DNA of 64,000 nucleotides from Aurelia coerulea (GCA_039566865.1 CM076960.1:7454501-7518500), one strand, 5' to 3'; positions 1 to 9,635 are shown, numbered from the stretch's first letter. A program made the numbers and translations. The notes: generated by a model not told the origin, from the sequence alone.

Positions 1-830
1 CGTATTTTCTAGAGATATATAGCCAAAATTTGGCCCTCACTAAGTCAAAATTGCCAACAATTATTTTGGGAGCTTGAGCATTCACACGGCATGGAAAATG
101 TTGCTAGACCTATATCAAGAATGAAACACTGCTCAGTCTTTCCATGATTCTCAGGTCCTAGCCTCAAAATGAAACCCCCACAGCATCTTCTTTGGAGGAA
201 GCATGGGCGGGAGGTTCCTCCATTGTAAAGGTACCCGGGGATATGCCGTGGCGAAGTGTATACTTTTTCGGATTTGTCTAGTCTGCCCAAGGGTACGTAT
301 ATTTTGTTGCAATTTTGGCCTAAGAAAGTTTCCATGATACGGGCTCTTTATATTCAATAGTAAAGTTGACTACAAGAATGACTTAATACCCTACCTCCGA
401 TCTACTATACCATACTACAAGGACGCTGCCAGGAGGAGCAAAATATCATGTCTGCCCCCTGGGATTAAAATAAACTAAAACACAACTAATGTAAACTACT
501 AACAACAATACAACGCTACAACAAATACAGACAGAAATGCTAGTTATAAAGACATTTCACGAATAAATGTTTGAGCCGGTTTCACATTAGCTATCAGGCC
601 ATAATATAATGGTGAACAATCAGAACAGTGGCTGAAGCAACAGCAACGACAACAACCGTCCCCGTCACTGCTCCCCACCCAAGGTCCCCATCGCTCGACA
701 CCGCTATCGGGTCTGGATTTCTATTGTAAGCTTAACCTCCATGTGAAACAGGCTTGCAAAGAAATATATGGACAGGACTCTGCGACAAGAAACTTTACAA
801 AAATGGACTTAGTGGTTTAGTGACGTTAAC
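1..830. other. Non-coding region, nothing recognised
   Basis: No repeat structure, RNA gene or recognisable protein was seen. A 96-residue open frame on the minus strand (45-335) matches no family I know, and its cysteine-rich look is not enough to call a gene. Scattered in-frame stops elsewhere fit decayed intergenic DNA. Confidence 0.5.
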
Positions 831-835
831 TTGAT

Positions 836-1090
836 ACGGGGTTGTGCCATTGAAAAAGTAAGACTACCATCCATAAATCTGGAAGAATTTCTAAAAAGTA
901 TAACATAAATCCAAAAAATTTCCGAAAAGTTTTCCCATAAATCCGGAAAGCCGAACAATTTAACCCATGAATGAAGTTTTCCGAAAAGTGATACCCATAA
1001 ATCTGAAAAACATAGAAAATTATTGAAGAGCATACCCATAAATCCAGAATCTATCATGAGAAGGTACCCTAAGAGATGGCACAGCCCCGT
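836..1090. repeat. Small element with imperfect inverted ends around a minisatellite
   Basis: A 15-bp sequence at 836-850 (acggggttgtgccat) recurs inverted at 1076-1090 with one mismatch. These ends enclose the minisatellite at 870-1050. A 13-base C run follows at 1115-1127. This could be a decayed MITE, but no clear target duplication flanks it. Confidence 0.35.
870..1050. repeat. Degenerate ~30-bp minisatellite, about six units
   Basis: The core cccataaatcc recurs near 871, 903, 934, 964, 994 and 1035, spaced about 30-32 bp with one longer gap. The units are diverged and A-rich, with a tccgaaaag motif between several of them. A 106-residue minus-strand open frame crosses the tract. It encodes a hydrophobic repetitive peptide and is best explained by the repeat. 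Confidence 0.6.
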
Positions 1091-1129
1091 ACAATGGACA
1101 TAAGAAAATTTAAGCCCCCCCCCCCCCAT

Positions 1130-1701
1130 CCCCAGGCAGAGCCTACCTTCATTTCTTGTTGTTCTTATATTTTAGAATCTTGTAACTGGTACCGTTCCTT
1201 ATACCAAAATCGCGAAAACGATACCCTTCCAGATGCCACGTCCCCAATACCCTAAATATACATATCACCCACTCCCTCTGCACCCTTAGCGATCCTCCTA
1301 AATACACTACACATAGTGCCCCCTCCCATCCTTACCTCTTCAAACAGGCTTTTACACTGATTCTGGTTCCCAGGGTAACAGACTGGTAGCAATCGCAGAA
1401 TCCTTTTGGGATATGGGAACGAGGTTTGTCTAGTGCTAATACTGACAAGCAATTTGGATTATGTCGGAATTGAGATAGATTTGGGCTTGCCCATATTCTT
1501 AAGATATGCGTGTGACCTCACTTGACCTGATGTTTGTACAAAGATCCAACCGCAAGAAATCGAAAACCACGTTACTTGTACTTTGTCTACACCGGTGCGT
1601 AGCAGAGAAATGACGAGAACACATTTTATTTTGGCATGAAACTTTGAAAATCATAGATGTATGAACCGGGGAGCACTGGGGTGATTTTGAAATAAACAAA
1701 A
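1130..1701. other. Non-coding region, no recognised feature
   Basis: Apart from a phrase around 1211-1229 (gcgaaaacgatacccttcc) that resembles the reverse complement of sequence near 6730-6740, nothing was identified. That echo suggests both places hold diverged pieces of one dispersed repeat. Confidence 0.4.
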
Positions 1702-1799
1702 AAGTGCCCTTTTTATTTCCAGGAAATGATGGAAAAAGTGCCCTTGAAGTGCCGTGCACCCCCCCCCCCCCCAAGTTTGAGATGTTTCCTGCGTCCCTG
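1702..1799 (-). mobile_element. End of a dispersed element (family X), minus orientation
   Basis: The reverse complement of this stretch begins cagggacgcagg and matches 3720-3823 over about 100 bp. Shared phrases include catctcaaacttg, gggcactttttccat and aaaaagggcac. A 14-base C run (1759-1772) lies inside. Only one end of the element can be seen and no transposase is present. The CAGGGACG start resembles hAT-type non-autonomous ends, but the class is not proven. Confidence 0.6.
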
Positions 1800-2400
1800 T
1801 TGAAAATGATAACGACCAATTGAACATTTAGAGCTTTGGAATTTTATGGAACACATGATAGACTTTATAGCAAACAAGTCCTAAAGTTTAAGAAACTGTC
1901 GACCAGCCTCAGACCTAAATTTCCAATAAAGATAAGTACGTTTTTAATTTCTACCACCCCAGGTACGTTAAATGCTTCCTCTACAGAGGCAATACAAGCT
2001 GAGACGCACAGGCAAAATTGCAGTGTCTAACTACCCATGGTGATATTTGTATTATTTGGGTGATTAAGACACACACGTACATTTTATGAGAAATTAAGAA
2101 TTTGCACCAGTACTGAAGGTTTATTAGAGTTATTAGCTATGCGCCCTCCTTCAAATTTTCAAAATAAGGCTTTTGAAGCCTTTTCAATGTTTACATTACT
2201 CAGGTACTTTTTGTAATAAGCATTTTGTATGAACAAAATACTTCTAGTTGCCTAAAATATGTTCCACGACTGCCTCCTTCTGGTATTCCCGCAGGTAGCC
2301 CTAGTAGACCGTTTGCTGTCCCAGGCTGGTATGCGTTTATTTCAAGTTTCATTAAGCATTCCTTAGAGCTGAATTCTTTTCTTTCTTATGTATTTCAGGG
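1800..2400. other. Non-coding region, no recognised feature
   Basis: Two short open frames (1836-2030 and 2225-2452) resemble no known protein and have no supporting context. I see no tandem or inverted structure. Confidence 0.4.
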
Positions 2401-2435
2401 CATGTCACACTGGGAACGATGGTCCTACCTTTTTC

Positions 2436-3025
2436 CGAAAACCGGTAGTTAGCGAAAAATATTTTCACCACCTTTGTCCCAAAACTTTGGAAAGCTGGTA
2501 GTTTTTGGTGACAACTTTCTGCTGTTTTTTTTTAATTTGGCGGACAATTTTAACATGATCTACATACAATTTTACACAAATGCTACAGACAAAAACGATA
2601 AATACGCTACTGGAGAATGTCTAACATGAGATATATACTTGTCACTGATGATATTTGTTCCAAAACCGGTAGTTTCGACCAAATAACATTTTTCGAAAGC
2701 AAGTGGTAATTATAGATATGAAAGTACAAATGTCCAAAAACCGGTTGCCGGACATTGGTTGGACCACTTTAATGAAAAATTTGAAATTTCTGGCCATTTT
2801 TTCGGAAACTTGCCGGACAAAGGTGGAACCGCTTTGGTGAAAAATTGGAATTCCTCGTCTTTTTTCTGTAAACTTGGCAGACAAAGGTAGACCCTGCTTG
2901 CAGGTCAATTTAAGGATTTTGATATGATAGGAGGTTAACACACTTGATGTTTCTTACAAATTGATGAAAGAAGAAGACTGAATTGAAAATTTATCCTTTG
3001 TCCCAAAAACTGGCTGTTTTAGGCT
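2436..3025. repeat. Region of related repeat fragments
   Basis: The phrases ccgaaaaccggtagtt (about 2436), ccaaaaccggtagtttcg (about 2660), ccaaaaaccggttgccgg (about 2734) and tttgtcccaaaa (about 2473 and 2997) recur across 600 bp. The stretch appears to be built from diverged copies of one unit, with the clearest tandem part at 2745-2895. Confidence 0.5.
2745..2895. repeat. 65-bp tandem repeat, just over two copies
   Basis: Units start at ttgccggacattgg (2745), ttgccggacaaagg (2810) and ttggcagacaaagg (2874), which are 65 and 64 bp apart. Each full unit continues with a gaccactttaatgaaaaat-like block and ends in a T-rich run before the next unit. Confidence 0.7.
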
Positions 3026-3079
3026 GGAAAGTTGTACAGTGTGATAAAAGAACAGGATATTTTTTCCAATTCCTTTGGA

Positions 3080-3570
3080 CAATCATGGGGTAATATTTTA
3101 CAGTACTTGCCCGTCCCTGGGTAGCCTTTGGGCATTCCAAATTTCTCCATTGCAGTAGCAAGAAACTGCCCCCTACGTTGTCTCTGGCTGTTCTCACCTA
3201 TACTCACGTACGGGTGTGAAATATGGGGGTCTTATACTCAACATTAGCTGAAAAGCATAGCAATAGAAAAGTGCTCAGTGAGTGAGATAACGAGATAGAA
3301 AAGATGGGGAAAAGATTCACCTTAAATGTTTTGTAAAATGAAATTTGGCGTAAAACGCAACTGTTCATCTTTGGCGGAGCGCAGGGACCAAGACGAGATC
3401 CCTGTGATAAAGAACATACTGACTCGCATTGCACGTATTTTTGTTATAGAAACTAAGAATTCTATGAATAGAGTCTTAATTTATATTTTCCCTGTACCTA
3501 CTGTACCTACTGTAGTTTCTTAATTTTTTGGCGATCTGAGAGTTGAGGCTCTTTTGGGCAATTTCTTATA
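3080..3570. other. Non-coding region, no recognised feature
   Basis: Only small structures are visible, such as a doubled tacctactg near 3496-3513. Short open frames on both strands are unsupported. Confidence 0.4.
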
Positions 3571-3571
3571 A

Positions 3572-3719
3572 AAAAATACGTGTGTACCTACTGGCACTGA
3601 TTGGCAAGAATGGATAAATGAAAGTAGCTTAGCAAAGAAAGCTTACAATGAGATGCTCTTACAGCCAGATGAAAAGTCTGATTGGAAAGTGACAATAAAA
3701 TTATTCAATGATCCCTTGA
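3572..3719 (+). pseudogene. Coding-like fragment of unknown origin, cut off by an element end
   Basis: A frame follows an in-frame TAA at 3569-3571 and stays open for about 49 codons until the family X end begins at 3720. The peptide is hydrophilic and protein-like, containing TDWQEWINESSLAKKAYNEM and SDWKVTIKLFNDPL, with three tryptophans and balanced charge. There is no start codon or clear splice acceptor. I do not recognise the family. It may be a broken exon or an internal piece of an old element. It could once have been joined to the open frame at 6451-6687, since everything between looks inserted, but the sequence does not prove this. Confidence 0.35.
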
Positions 3720-3823
3720 CAGGGACGTAGGAAGCATCTCAAACTTGGAGGGGCACGACACATCGAGGGCACTTTTTCCATTAAGCTAAAGGGGCATTTC
3801 TTGAAAACAAAAAGGGCACTTCA
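3720..3823 (+). mobile_element. End of dispersed element (family X), interrupted by the foldback element
   Basis: It starts cagggacgtagg and matches the reverse complement of 1702-1799 for about 100 bp. The match stops at the target duplication of the foldback element at 3824-5495, so that element probably inserted into this older copy. The stretch after 5504 (taacttcaagggaag) may be its continuation. Confidence 0.6.
3815..3823 (+). repeat. Left 9-bp target-site duplication of foldback element
   Basis: The sequence ggcacttca directly precedes the first base of the left inverted arm. It is repeated exactly at 5496-5504, directly after the right arm. Confidence 0.85.
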
Positions 3824-5495
3824 AGCATATGAGTCAAATCTTTCAATAGGGCACAGGGAAACCCGCAAATCTTCCAATTTCACGCTTATAAGCCAATGAT
3901 ATCGTCGTATCCCGATCACATGACTGAAAATAAGGCTTTCGAGATAGATTTTCGAGTACCTTCACGAAAATAAAAATGGATATTCAAGTAATAAAGATAC
4001 AGAGCTGGTTTTACCACGAATCGATTCGAGAGGCCCCACTCCACATTTGTTTTTCTGCATTTGGTTAAAATCTTACCAAGGATCGGCGTTACATCGAGTT
4101 TCATTCCTTCGAAAATTGGCCTATGTTCAAGAATTCTTCAGGAACGCTACAAATAAGATATAGCTTTCAAAATTTCACATGTTACGTGAATTATGTCCAG
4201 GAATTACATGAAAGTATTTGTTTGTGTGATTTTCGAAAATCCTAGACGAATTAAAGCTATTTGCTGCGAAGAAAGCTAATGGGCCTACCTTTACCCGCAG
4301 CAGAATCCCAGTAATCGGCATTAAATCACTCTTTTTCGCAATAATAACCAGCGGATATATTAACGAATAACTTCACCACAAATTCAATTTCTTTCCACCA
4401 TTTTATCATCGATAATTTCGATAAAATGTGACAAGACTTTACAGCCTCTGCAGCAAACCGTCCAACTATCGTCGATTCAAAGTTTCTTGTTGCAACAGGA
4501 AAGCTTGCATAAAACAAAAGGTTGTGCAAGGCTCAGATCTCCCATATGACACAGCAAAATGTTACCATTGATAATAGATTGTACACCTTTGAGAATAGAT
4601 TGCAGGGGAAATTTCTTTTCACAAATTATGTACTTTTCCGATGTGACAAAGAAATTTGCAATCTTTGAGAAATGTTTTATTTTCTCTTTATTTTGCAACG
4701 ATAGAAAGACTTTAGGAGTGTGCAATCTATTCTCAAAGGTATCATTTTGCTGTGTCATATGGGAGACCTAAGTCTTGCAAAACCTTTTGTTTTATGCAAG
4801 TCTTGCAAGACTTCCACCGTGTTTGCAACAAGAAAACTTTGAATCGAGGGTAGTTGGACGGTTTGCTGCAGAAGCTGTAAAGTCTTGTCACATTTTATCG
4901 AAATTATCGATTATTAAATGGCGGAAAGAAATTGGATTTGTGGTGAAGTTATTCGTTAATGTATCCGCTGGTTATTATTGCGAAAAAGAGTGATTTAATG
5001 CCGATTACTGGGATTCTGCGGCGGGTGAAGGTAGGCCCATTAGCTTTCTTCGCAGCAAATAGCTTTAATTCGTCTAGGATTTTCGAAAGTCACAAAAACA
5101 AATATTTTCATGTTATTCCTGGACATAATTCACGTAACATGTGAAATTTTGAAAGCTATATCTTATTTGTAGCGTTCCTGAAGAATTCTTGAACATAGTC
5201 CAATTTTCGAAGGAATGAAACTCGATGTAACGCCGATCCCTGACGAGATTTTAACCAAATGCAGAAAAACAAATGTGGAGTGGGGCCTCTCGAATCGATT
5301 CGTGGTAAAACCAGCTCTGTATCTTTATTACTCGAATATCCATTTTTATTTTCGTGAGGGTACTCGAAAATTTATCTCGAAAGCCTTATTTTCAGTCATG
5401 TGATCGGGATACGACGTTATCATTGGCTTATAAGCGTGAAATTGGAAGATTTGCGGGTTTCCCTGTGCCCTATTGAAAGATTTGACTCATATGCT
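3824..5495. mobile_element. Foldback (long-TIR) Mutator-like non-autonomous element
   Basis: Left arm 3824-4604 and right arm 4721-5495 are reverse complements at roughly 90% identity, and the ends read agcatatgagtc and gactcatatgct. Nearly the whole element is inverted repeat, with a 116-bp centre (4605-4720). The innermost 20 bp (4585-4604 with 4721-4740) match perfectly. The left arm has about 21 extra bases next to this point, which look like a small tandem duplication. A perfect 9-bp target duplication (ggcacttca) flanks it. Nine-base duplications with very long terminal repeats are typical of Mutator-like elements. Foldback elements are the alternative name for this shape. No transposase is encoded. 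Matching short frames in both arms (62 codons at 5215-5403 and on the complement of 3916-4104) are mirror copies. Confidence 0.85.
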
Positions 5496-5504
5496 GGCAC
5501 TTCA
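5496..5504 (+). repeat. Right 9-bp target-site duplication of foldback element
   Basis: The sequence ggcacttca is identical to 3815-3823 and abuts the outer end of the right arm. Confidence 0.85.
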
Positions 5505-5730
5505 TAACTTCAAGGGAAGTTATAATAATAACAATAACTATAATAATGTATCATATTTATACAGGATAACCTTGTCAGTAATTGTCTTATTGCTATCACT
5601 AAGAGTCCTGTTAAAATTAAAGTGTGTAAAATAAAGGGATATAACTTACAAGAGGCAAGAGTAAAAACTGTAAAAACCTCAATAACAATCATGTTCTGAA
5701 TTTAAAAACAAAACAAACAAAACAGTTAAG

Positions 5731-6157
5731 GCCTTCGCAGATAAAAAAACATATGAAATCAAAACTATAGAACCGCTCTTCACGACAAGATGGAGCCAAG
5801 CATCGGTAACTAGCATCAAGTATAGAAAACTTAGGTACTACAAATTATTTAATAGTAAATTGGAAATAGCGGAATACCTTGTTCATCTCAATGACTTTTC
5901 ATTAGGACAGCAAGTTGTTAAATTTTGGTGTGGCGATCACGACTTAATGATTTAATGATATAGAAGTAGGTCGGTTTAATAACATAGCTTTGGAAAATAG
6001 GATTTGCACAAAATGTAACGCTAGTTGTACTGAGGATGAGGTCCATATCTGCTACTCAATTGTGGGGAATACACGTATTTTGTTTCATAAGAAACCGCTT
6101 ACAAGAAACGATAGGCTCAATTTTTTGAAAGTTAAGAAACAACCCTACCTGAATTGA
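5731..6157 (+). pseudogene. Decayed C-terminal end of a non-LTR retrotransposon (LINE) polyprotein
   Basis: Two frames separated by a small frameshift read like the region after the reverse transcriptase in animal LINEs. The first (5731-5952) contains TRWSQAS, KLRYYKLFNSKLE and QQVVKFWCGDHDL, and ends in a stop at 5953. The second (5960-6157) contains EVGRFNNIALENRICTKC followed by TEDEVHIC. The pattern 'GR-N-I-..-R-C-x2-C, then ED-x-H' is the cysteine/histidine motif common near the C terminus of such proteins. A short near-duplication (ttaatgatttaatgat, 5944-5959) accompanies the frameshift. No reverse transcriptase core lies upstream, so the copy is 5'-truncated, as is normal for LINEs. 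The function, target-primed retrotransposition, is lost in this copy. Confidence 0.7.
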
Positions 6158-6448
6158 AAAAGCTAAGAAACTTTTGTAATTTACAGTTTTAATTTTCCTG
6201 TCACACTCAAAATGTATTGACGCTGTACAGTTATAGCAAGTGTTTGAACATTATTTTGAGTACGAATTATGTTATCTACTTGTTTTGAGATCTTACTAAG
6301 TAATTTGGGAGCCCTTTAGACAAAACAAAATTAACTCTATACTTCCAGCATTAAAATTATAAGAAACACGTAAGAAACTTTTCCAGCAAAATGGCTGAAA
6401 AATTTAAGAAACTGCCTACCAGCCCCGGTCCTTAGTTTCTTAAAAAAA
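6071..6448 (+). mobile_element. LINE 3' tail with terminal hairpin and A-run, copy 1
   Basis: This follows the decayed LINE coding end and matches 10,867-11,174. Shared phrases include aagaaaccgcttacaa, cttgttttgagatctta and aactgcctacca. Near the end an inverted repeat (ttaagaaact 6404-6413, agtttcttaa 6434-6443) forms a 10-bp stem with a 20-base loop, and a run of seven A follows (6442-6448). A stem-loop just before a short A tail is the kind of 3' signal LINE machinery recognises. This reading is an inference from position and repetition. Confidence 0.65.
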
Positions 6449-6450
6449 GG

Positions 6451-6687
6451 GTGTACGAACATCTAAGGCAACAATACTTGAATCAGGAAATCATGCAAAC
6501 AATCAACAAGCTAAAGGATAAAAATGAAGCATTCAAACCGATAAATACCAATGAAGACCCGGGCAACATATCTGTTGGGAAGTATTCAAAAGAAACATTT
6601 AAAAGCAGAATGGGTATTCACCAAGGAAGGTTTAATCCAGGGAGCTCCAAAGGGCTGCCTGCTGTCCTTCGGCGCTCCCTGGTTTAA
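6451..6687 (+). pseudogene. Coding-like open frame of unknown origin after the LINE tail
   Basis: The frame is open for 78 codons, beginning at a GTG with no ATG nearby. The first ~65 residues are hydrophilic and protein-like, with YEHLRQQYLNQEIMQTINKL followed by KDKNEAF and KETFKSRMGIHQGRF. The tail runs into a 9-bp inverted repeat (ccagggagc 6637-6645, gctccctgg 6674-6682). I do not recognise the family. The fragment starts right after the LINE A-run and may be the far side of whatever the LINE inserted into, perhaps the same source as 3572-3719. Confidence 0.3.
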
Positions 6688-6689
6688 TC

Positions 6690-7080
6690 TCTCTGTCCAT
6701 TCACCCTAGACCTTGTTTTTACATAAGGGCATCGTTTTCGCCAATTTTCTTCGGCACAGGGTATCAAAATAAGGTAATTTTTCTGGAGCAGGTTCTCACT
6801 ACATGGAGTATACTTTTCATCAATTGTTTCCAGAACTTTTGGTTATCATTTTGAGCGAAAAATTGTCGAGCATGGTAAAAAAAAAATTCGCGGGCACACC
6901 CCCGTACAAATTTAGGTCAAGTACCCCCCCCTCCCCGGGTAGGGCAGGCAAGATGATCTTCTGGCTGTTTGTAGCCTCCAAAGAGCTAGGCCATTAACAG
7001 TGCCATACTCCAGAGGTAGGTGGGGAGTCATTGCTTCTACTTGGAACACCCTTTTGTCCGCTCAAAGTTGTTATAACACA
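6690..7080. other. Non-coding region with a weak echo of 1190-1240
   Basis: The sequence catcgttttcgcca near 6729 resembles the reverse complement of tggcgaaaacgata-like sequence near 1211. Nothing else was identified. C-rich runs occur near 6899-6940. Confidence 0.4.
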
Positions 7081-7082
7081 TA

Positions 7083-7868
7083 CCGGGTGTCTCAAAAAAA
7101 GTACCCCTTTTGACTGAACAAGGGAACAAAAAGATAACATTTCAGGACTTTTGAATTCGTAGCTACATTTTTTGGTCTTCAACTTAAATGCACATACCTT
7201 GCATTTTGAAATCGACCACCAAACACCGGAGATATGAATTCACAAGTTCAAAATTTGGAGTGCATCTGAAACCAGAGGTTTTGAGAAATGGCCTAGCCAT
7301 AATTTGACACCTCACAGCACAGGCATTTTGCAAACGAATTTCCAACTTTGACCTTTTAGTTTATACCTTGAATTGCTTCAATTGTTCTTTAAGTGACTTT
7401 TCACTGAATCGGTCCTTGCATTACATTCGATCCCAAGTGTTTTGTATTAAAGAAGAGGAAAAGGAGCATGCGCATGGCACATGCACGCTTATTTTGGAGA
7501 CATGGCACGACTTTATCATTCTTACCACATCTTTACTATATTTGTTTAATCATCGTCATGTCCATGGATCTTTTATTCTTTTCAAAAGAAAAAAACCGTA
7601 ATTCAAAGTTTACAGGTACTTTGGAAAATGTCCACGATACAAATCATGACTAGTCCCTTTTTCAAAACTTCTGGTTTTGAGTGCACTGTAGATTTTGACT
7701 TTGCGAACTTGTATCTCCAGTGTTTGGTGGACGATTTCTAAATGCAAGGTATGTGCATCTAAGTTGAAGATTGAGAAATTTAGCTGTGAAGTCAGGGAGC
7801 AATGATATCTTATTGTTTGGTTCCTATTTCCAGTCAAAAGGGGGTACTTTCTTTTTTTAGACACCCGG
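7083..7868. mobile_element. Tc1/mariner-like non-autonomous element with ~220-bp inverted repeats
   Basis: The ends read ccgggtgtct and agacacccgg, each flanked by TA (7081-7082 and 7869-7870), the target duplication of the Tc1/mariner group. The inverted arms extend to about 7300 and back from about 7655, sharing phrases such as cccttttgactg, atgcacataccttgcattt and ccaccaaacac at roughly 75-80% identity. The middle (7300-7655) has no transposase frame. The moderate arm identity suggests an old insertion. A two-base TA is weak evidence by itself, so the class rests on end position plus TA at both ends. Confidence 0.75.
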
Positions 7869-7870
7869 TA

Positions 7871-8227
7871 CTGTAGTCATCTATGTTACAACTTTACTTT
7901 GGTCCCCTGTATGACTTGGGTAAGTCCAGTTGGTCTGGCTTGGCTCCTTCTTTTTGCCTGGTACAACCTGTTCAACAGAAATGAGTAGAATGCCCCTAGA
8001 ATGCATTCTTGATAAACTTTTTTGTGTGTGAAAGAGTCCCCACGAAGGTTTTTTGTAATGGTTTTTGAATCAAGAAAATGACAGTACTTTTCTTGGTAAT
8101 GGAAACTAAACCGATGCGATATGTTCGGTGTTTATAAAGTGAACACCGAAACCGAAAATTTGAAACGAAGACAAAGGCATATAAAACTATGATTCAATAA
8201 AAAGTAATGTTTACATCCAGTGAAAAC
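7871..8227. other. Non-coding region with a small hairpin
   Basis: The only structure seen is a 9-bp perfect inverted repeat (ttcggtgtt 8124-8132, aacaccgaa 8142-8150) with a 9-base loop. Its role is unknown. Confidence 0.45.
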
Positions 8228-8430
8228 ACAGTAGTGTCCCGCAAGGGCGCGGGAGCCACGGGGGCAGGGCGGGGGCAGCAATGTGCCCTTTCCAAACATT
8301 CATTTCAGAGGACAAATAGGAACAAGGCTTTTTATACACCTGTACATTTCTCATAAAAACTAGTTAATATTTTGAAAATCAGCGACTGTATTTCTTAAAA
8401 ATGTATTTCTTAAATGCAGGACACTACTGT
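8228..8430. mobile_element. Small inverted-repeat element (possible MITE), about 200 bp
   Basis: A 16-bp end, acagtagtgtcccgca (8228-8243), recurs inverted at 8415-8430 with one mismatch. The interior starts GC-rich (ggcgcgggagccacgggggc) and then becomes AT-rich. No clear target duplication was found, so the element status is provisional. Confidence 0.45.
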
Positions 8431-8477
8431 AGATCTTTCACTGGCAAATAATTTCATGAATAAACGCAATCCAAAAT

Positions 8478-8487
8478 GATGATGACA

Positions 8488-8537
<50 letters not shown>

Positions 8538-8538
8538 A

Positions 8539-8607
<69 letters not shown>
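8478..8607. repeat. Trinucleotide microsatellite (ATG)n / (CAT)n
   Basis: About 130 bp of ATG/GAT units with two small interruptions (gacaatg near 8484 and gataatg near 8534). The poly-serine and poly-isoleucine open frames on the other strand come only from this tract. Confidence 0.95.
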
Positions 8608-8609
8608 TT

Positions 8610-9043
8610 GAAATTGATCTTGCTATGATTGTAATTATCAATCAAACTGGTGGAAAAATAGTTGATTTAAGAGCTTCTCTCTCTCCGTCACAGTGGTCAA
8701 TTCACGGCTTACACCCCCGCAGAAGTCATGCCCTGCTCTATGCCCTGCTCTATGAGCAATAATTGAGCTGGGGTTGACAAAAAGCACGTATGCGTAAGAT
8801 AAGAAAAACTAACTGTTATCACGAGTGTCAGCAAACATCTTCATATCTTTAGTGACCTTTGCTTGCTTTCAGAAATGAAAATTGAGACAAATGATCGAGA
8901 TATTTAAGCCGCAAGATCCGCTAGCAGCACATTTCCATTAATCCTTAAACAAACAAGACCGCCCGAGAGCTATTCAAGGGAAATTATGAATTAGGAACAG
9001 CAACGACCGCTTGATGCAGACAATTCACAATTTAACATTGTGC
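8610..9043. other. Non-coding region, no recognised feature
   Basis: Only a short doubled phrase, atgccctgctct (about 8728-8753), was noted. No open frame or element end was identified. Confidence 0.4.
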
Positions 9044-9051
9044 ATTCGTGC
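9044..9051 (+). repeat. Left 8-bp target-site duplication of hAT-like element
   Basis: The sequence attcgtgc directly precedes the element end cagtggcgtaacg and is repeated exactly at 9628-9635. Confidence 0.9.
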
Positions 9052-9627
9052 CAGTGGCGTAACGCAGTTTAGGCTACCTTAGTTCAAGAACTAAGGGCCC
9101 CCGATCAAAAGGGGCCCCCGACAAATTGTTCGTATTGTGTGCTTTTTGACCATACTGTGCTAAAAGTACACAACACTGAATTTTCATTCCGTTTTCGTTC
9201 ATTCCCTAAAATTTGTCTCGAAACTTTATTCTTGTTAGCAAGAGCACCTAATAACATACTGTGACTGTGCATTATGTTTACTAAAATTCTTTTTAAAACT
9301 ATTGTGTATATTCGCAAAATTCGCATGGATAACTTTCAGGTATAAAGGGAGAACACTTAGTCTGCACTAAATTTACTGCACCTATTGCCCTAATACTGTC
9401 CGCAGAAGCTTTAAATTTAGTTTTTTGAAACGCAATTCATATAAATGTGCTAAATTTACTGTTGACTTTTCCAATGTAAACAATTTCTTTTCAACATAAC
9501 GTGGATTTCTTGAGGTTTTAAAGGGCATGGTTTCAAAAATTTACGCACCACCCCGAACCCCCTTCCAAAATAAGGGCCCCATCTTACCAAACTCCTACGG
9601 GCCCCGAGTGTCTCCGTTACGCCACTG
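9052..9627. mobile_element. hAT-like MITE with perfect 13-bp ends
   Basis: The ends cagtggcgtaacg (9052-9064) and cgttacgccactg (9615-9627) are perfect inverted repeats. They are flanked by a perfect 8-bp duplication (attcgtgc). An 8-base target duplication with short ends starting CAGTGGCG is the hallmark of the hAT superfamily. The 576-bp interior has G/C-run blocks near both ends (aagggccccc, gggccccat) and no transposase, so it would have needed an autonomous relative. The perfect duplication argues for a fairly recent insertion. Confidence 0.9.
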
Positions 9628-9635
9628 ATTCGTGC
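9628..9635 (+). repeat. Right 8-bp target-site duplication of hAT-like element
   Basis: An exact repeat of 9044-9051, directly after the right end of the element. Confidence 0.9.

Noticed and set aside
809..1129. 106-residue minus-strand open frame
   Set aside because: It covers the 30-bp minisatellite and a C run, and its peptide is repetitive with no known family.
1886..1926. Third LINE tail (tttaagaaactgtcgaccagcctcagacct)
   Set aside because: Only about 30 bp resemble the hairpin region at 6404-6443. The pairing strand agtttctt is missing and there is no A tail.
8438..8645. Poly-serine and poly-isoleucine open frames
   Set aside because: They are translations of the ATG trinucleotide microsatellite.
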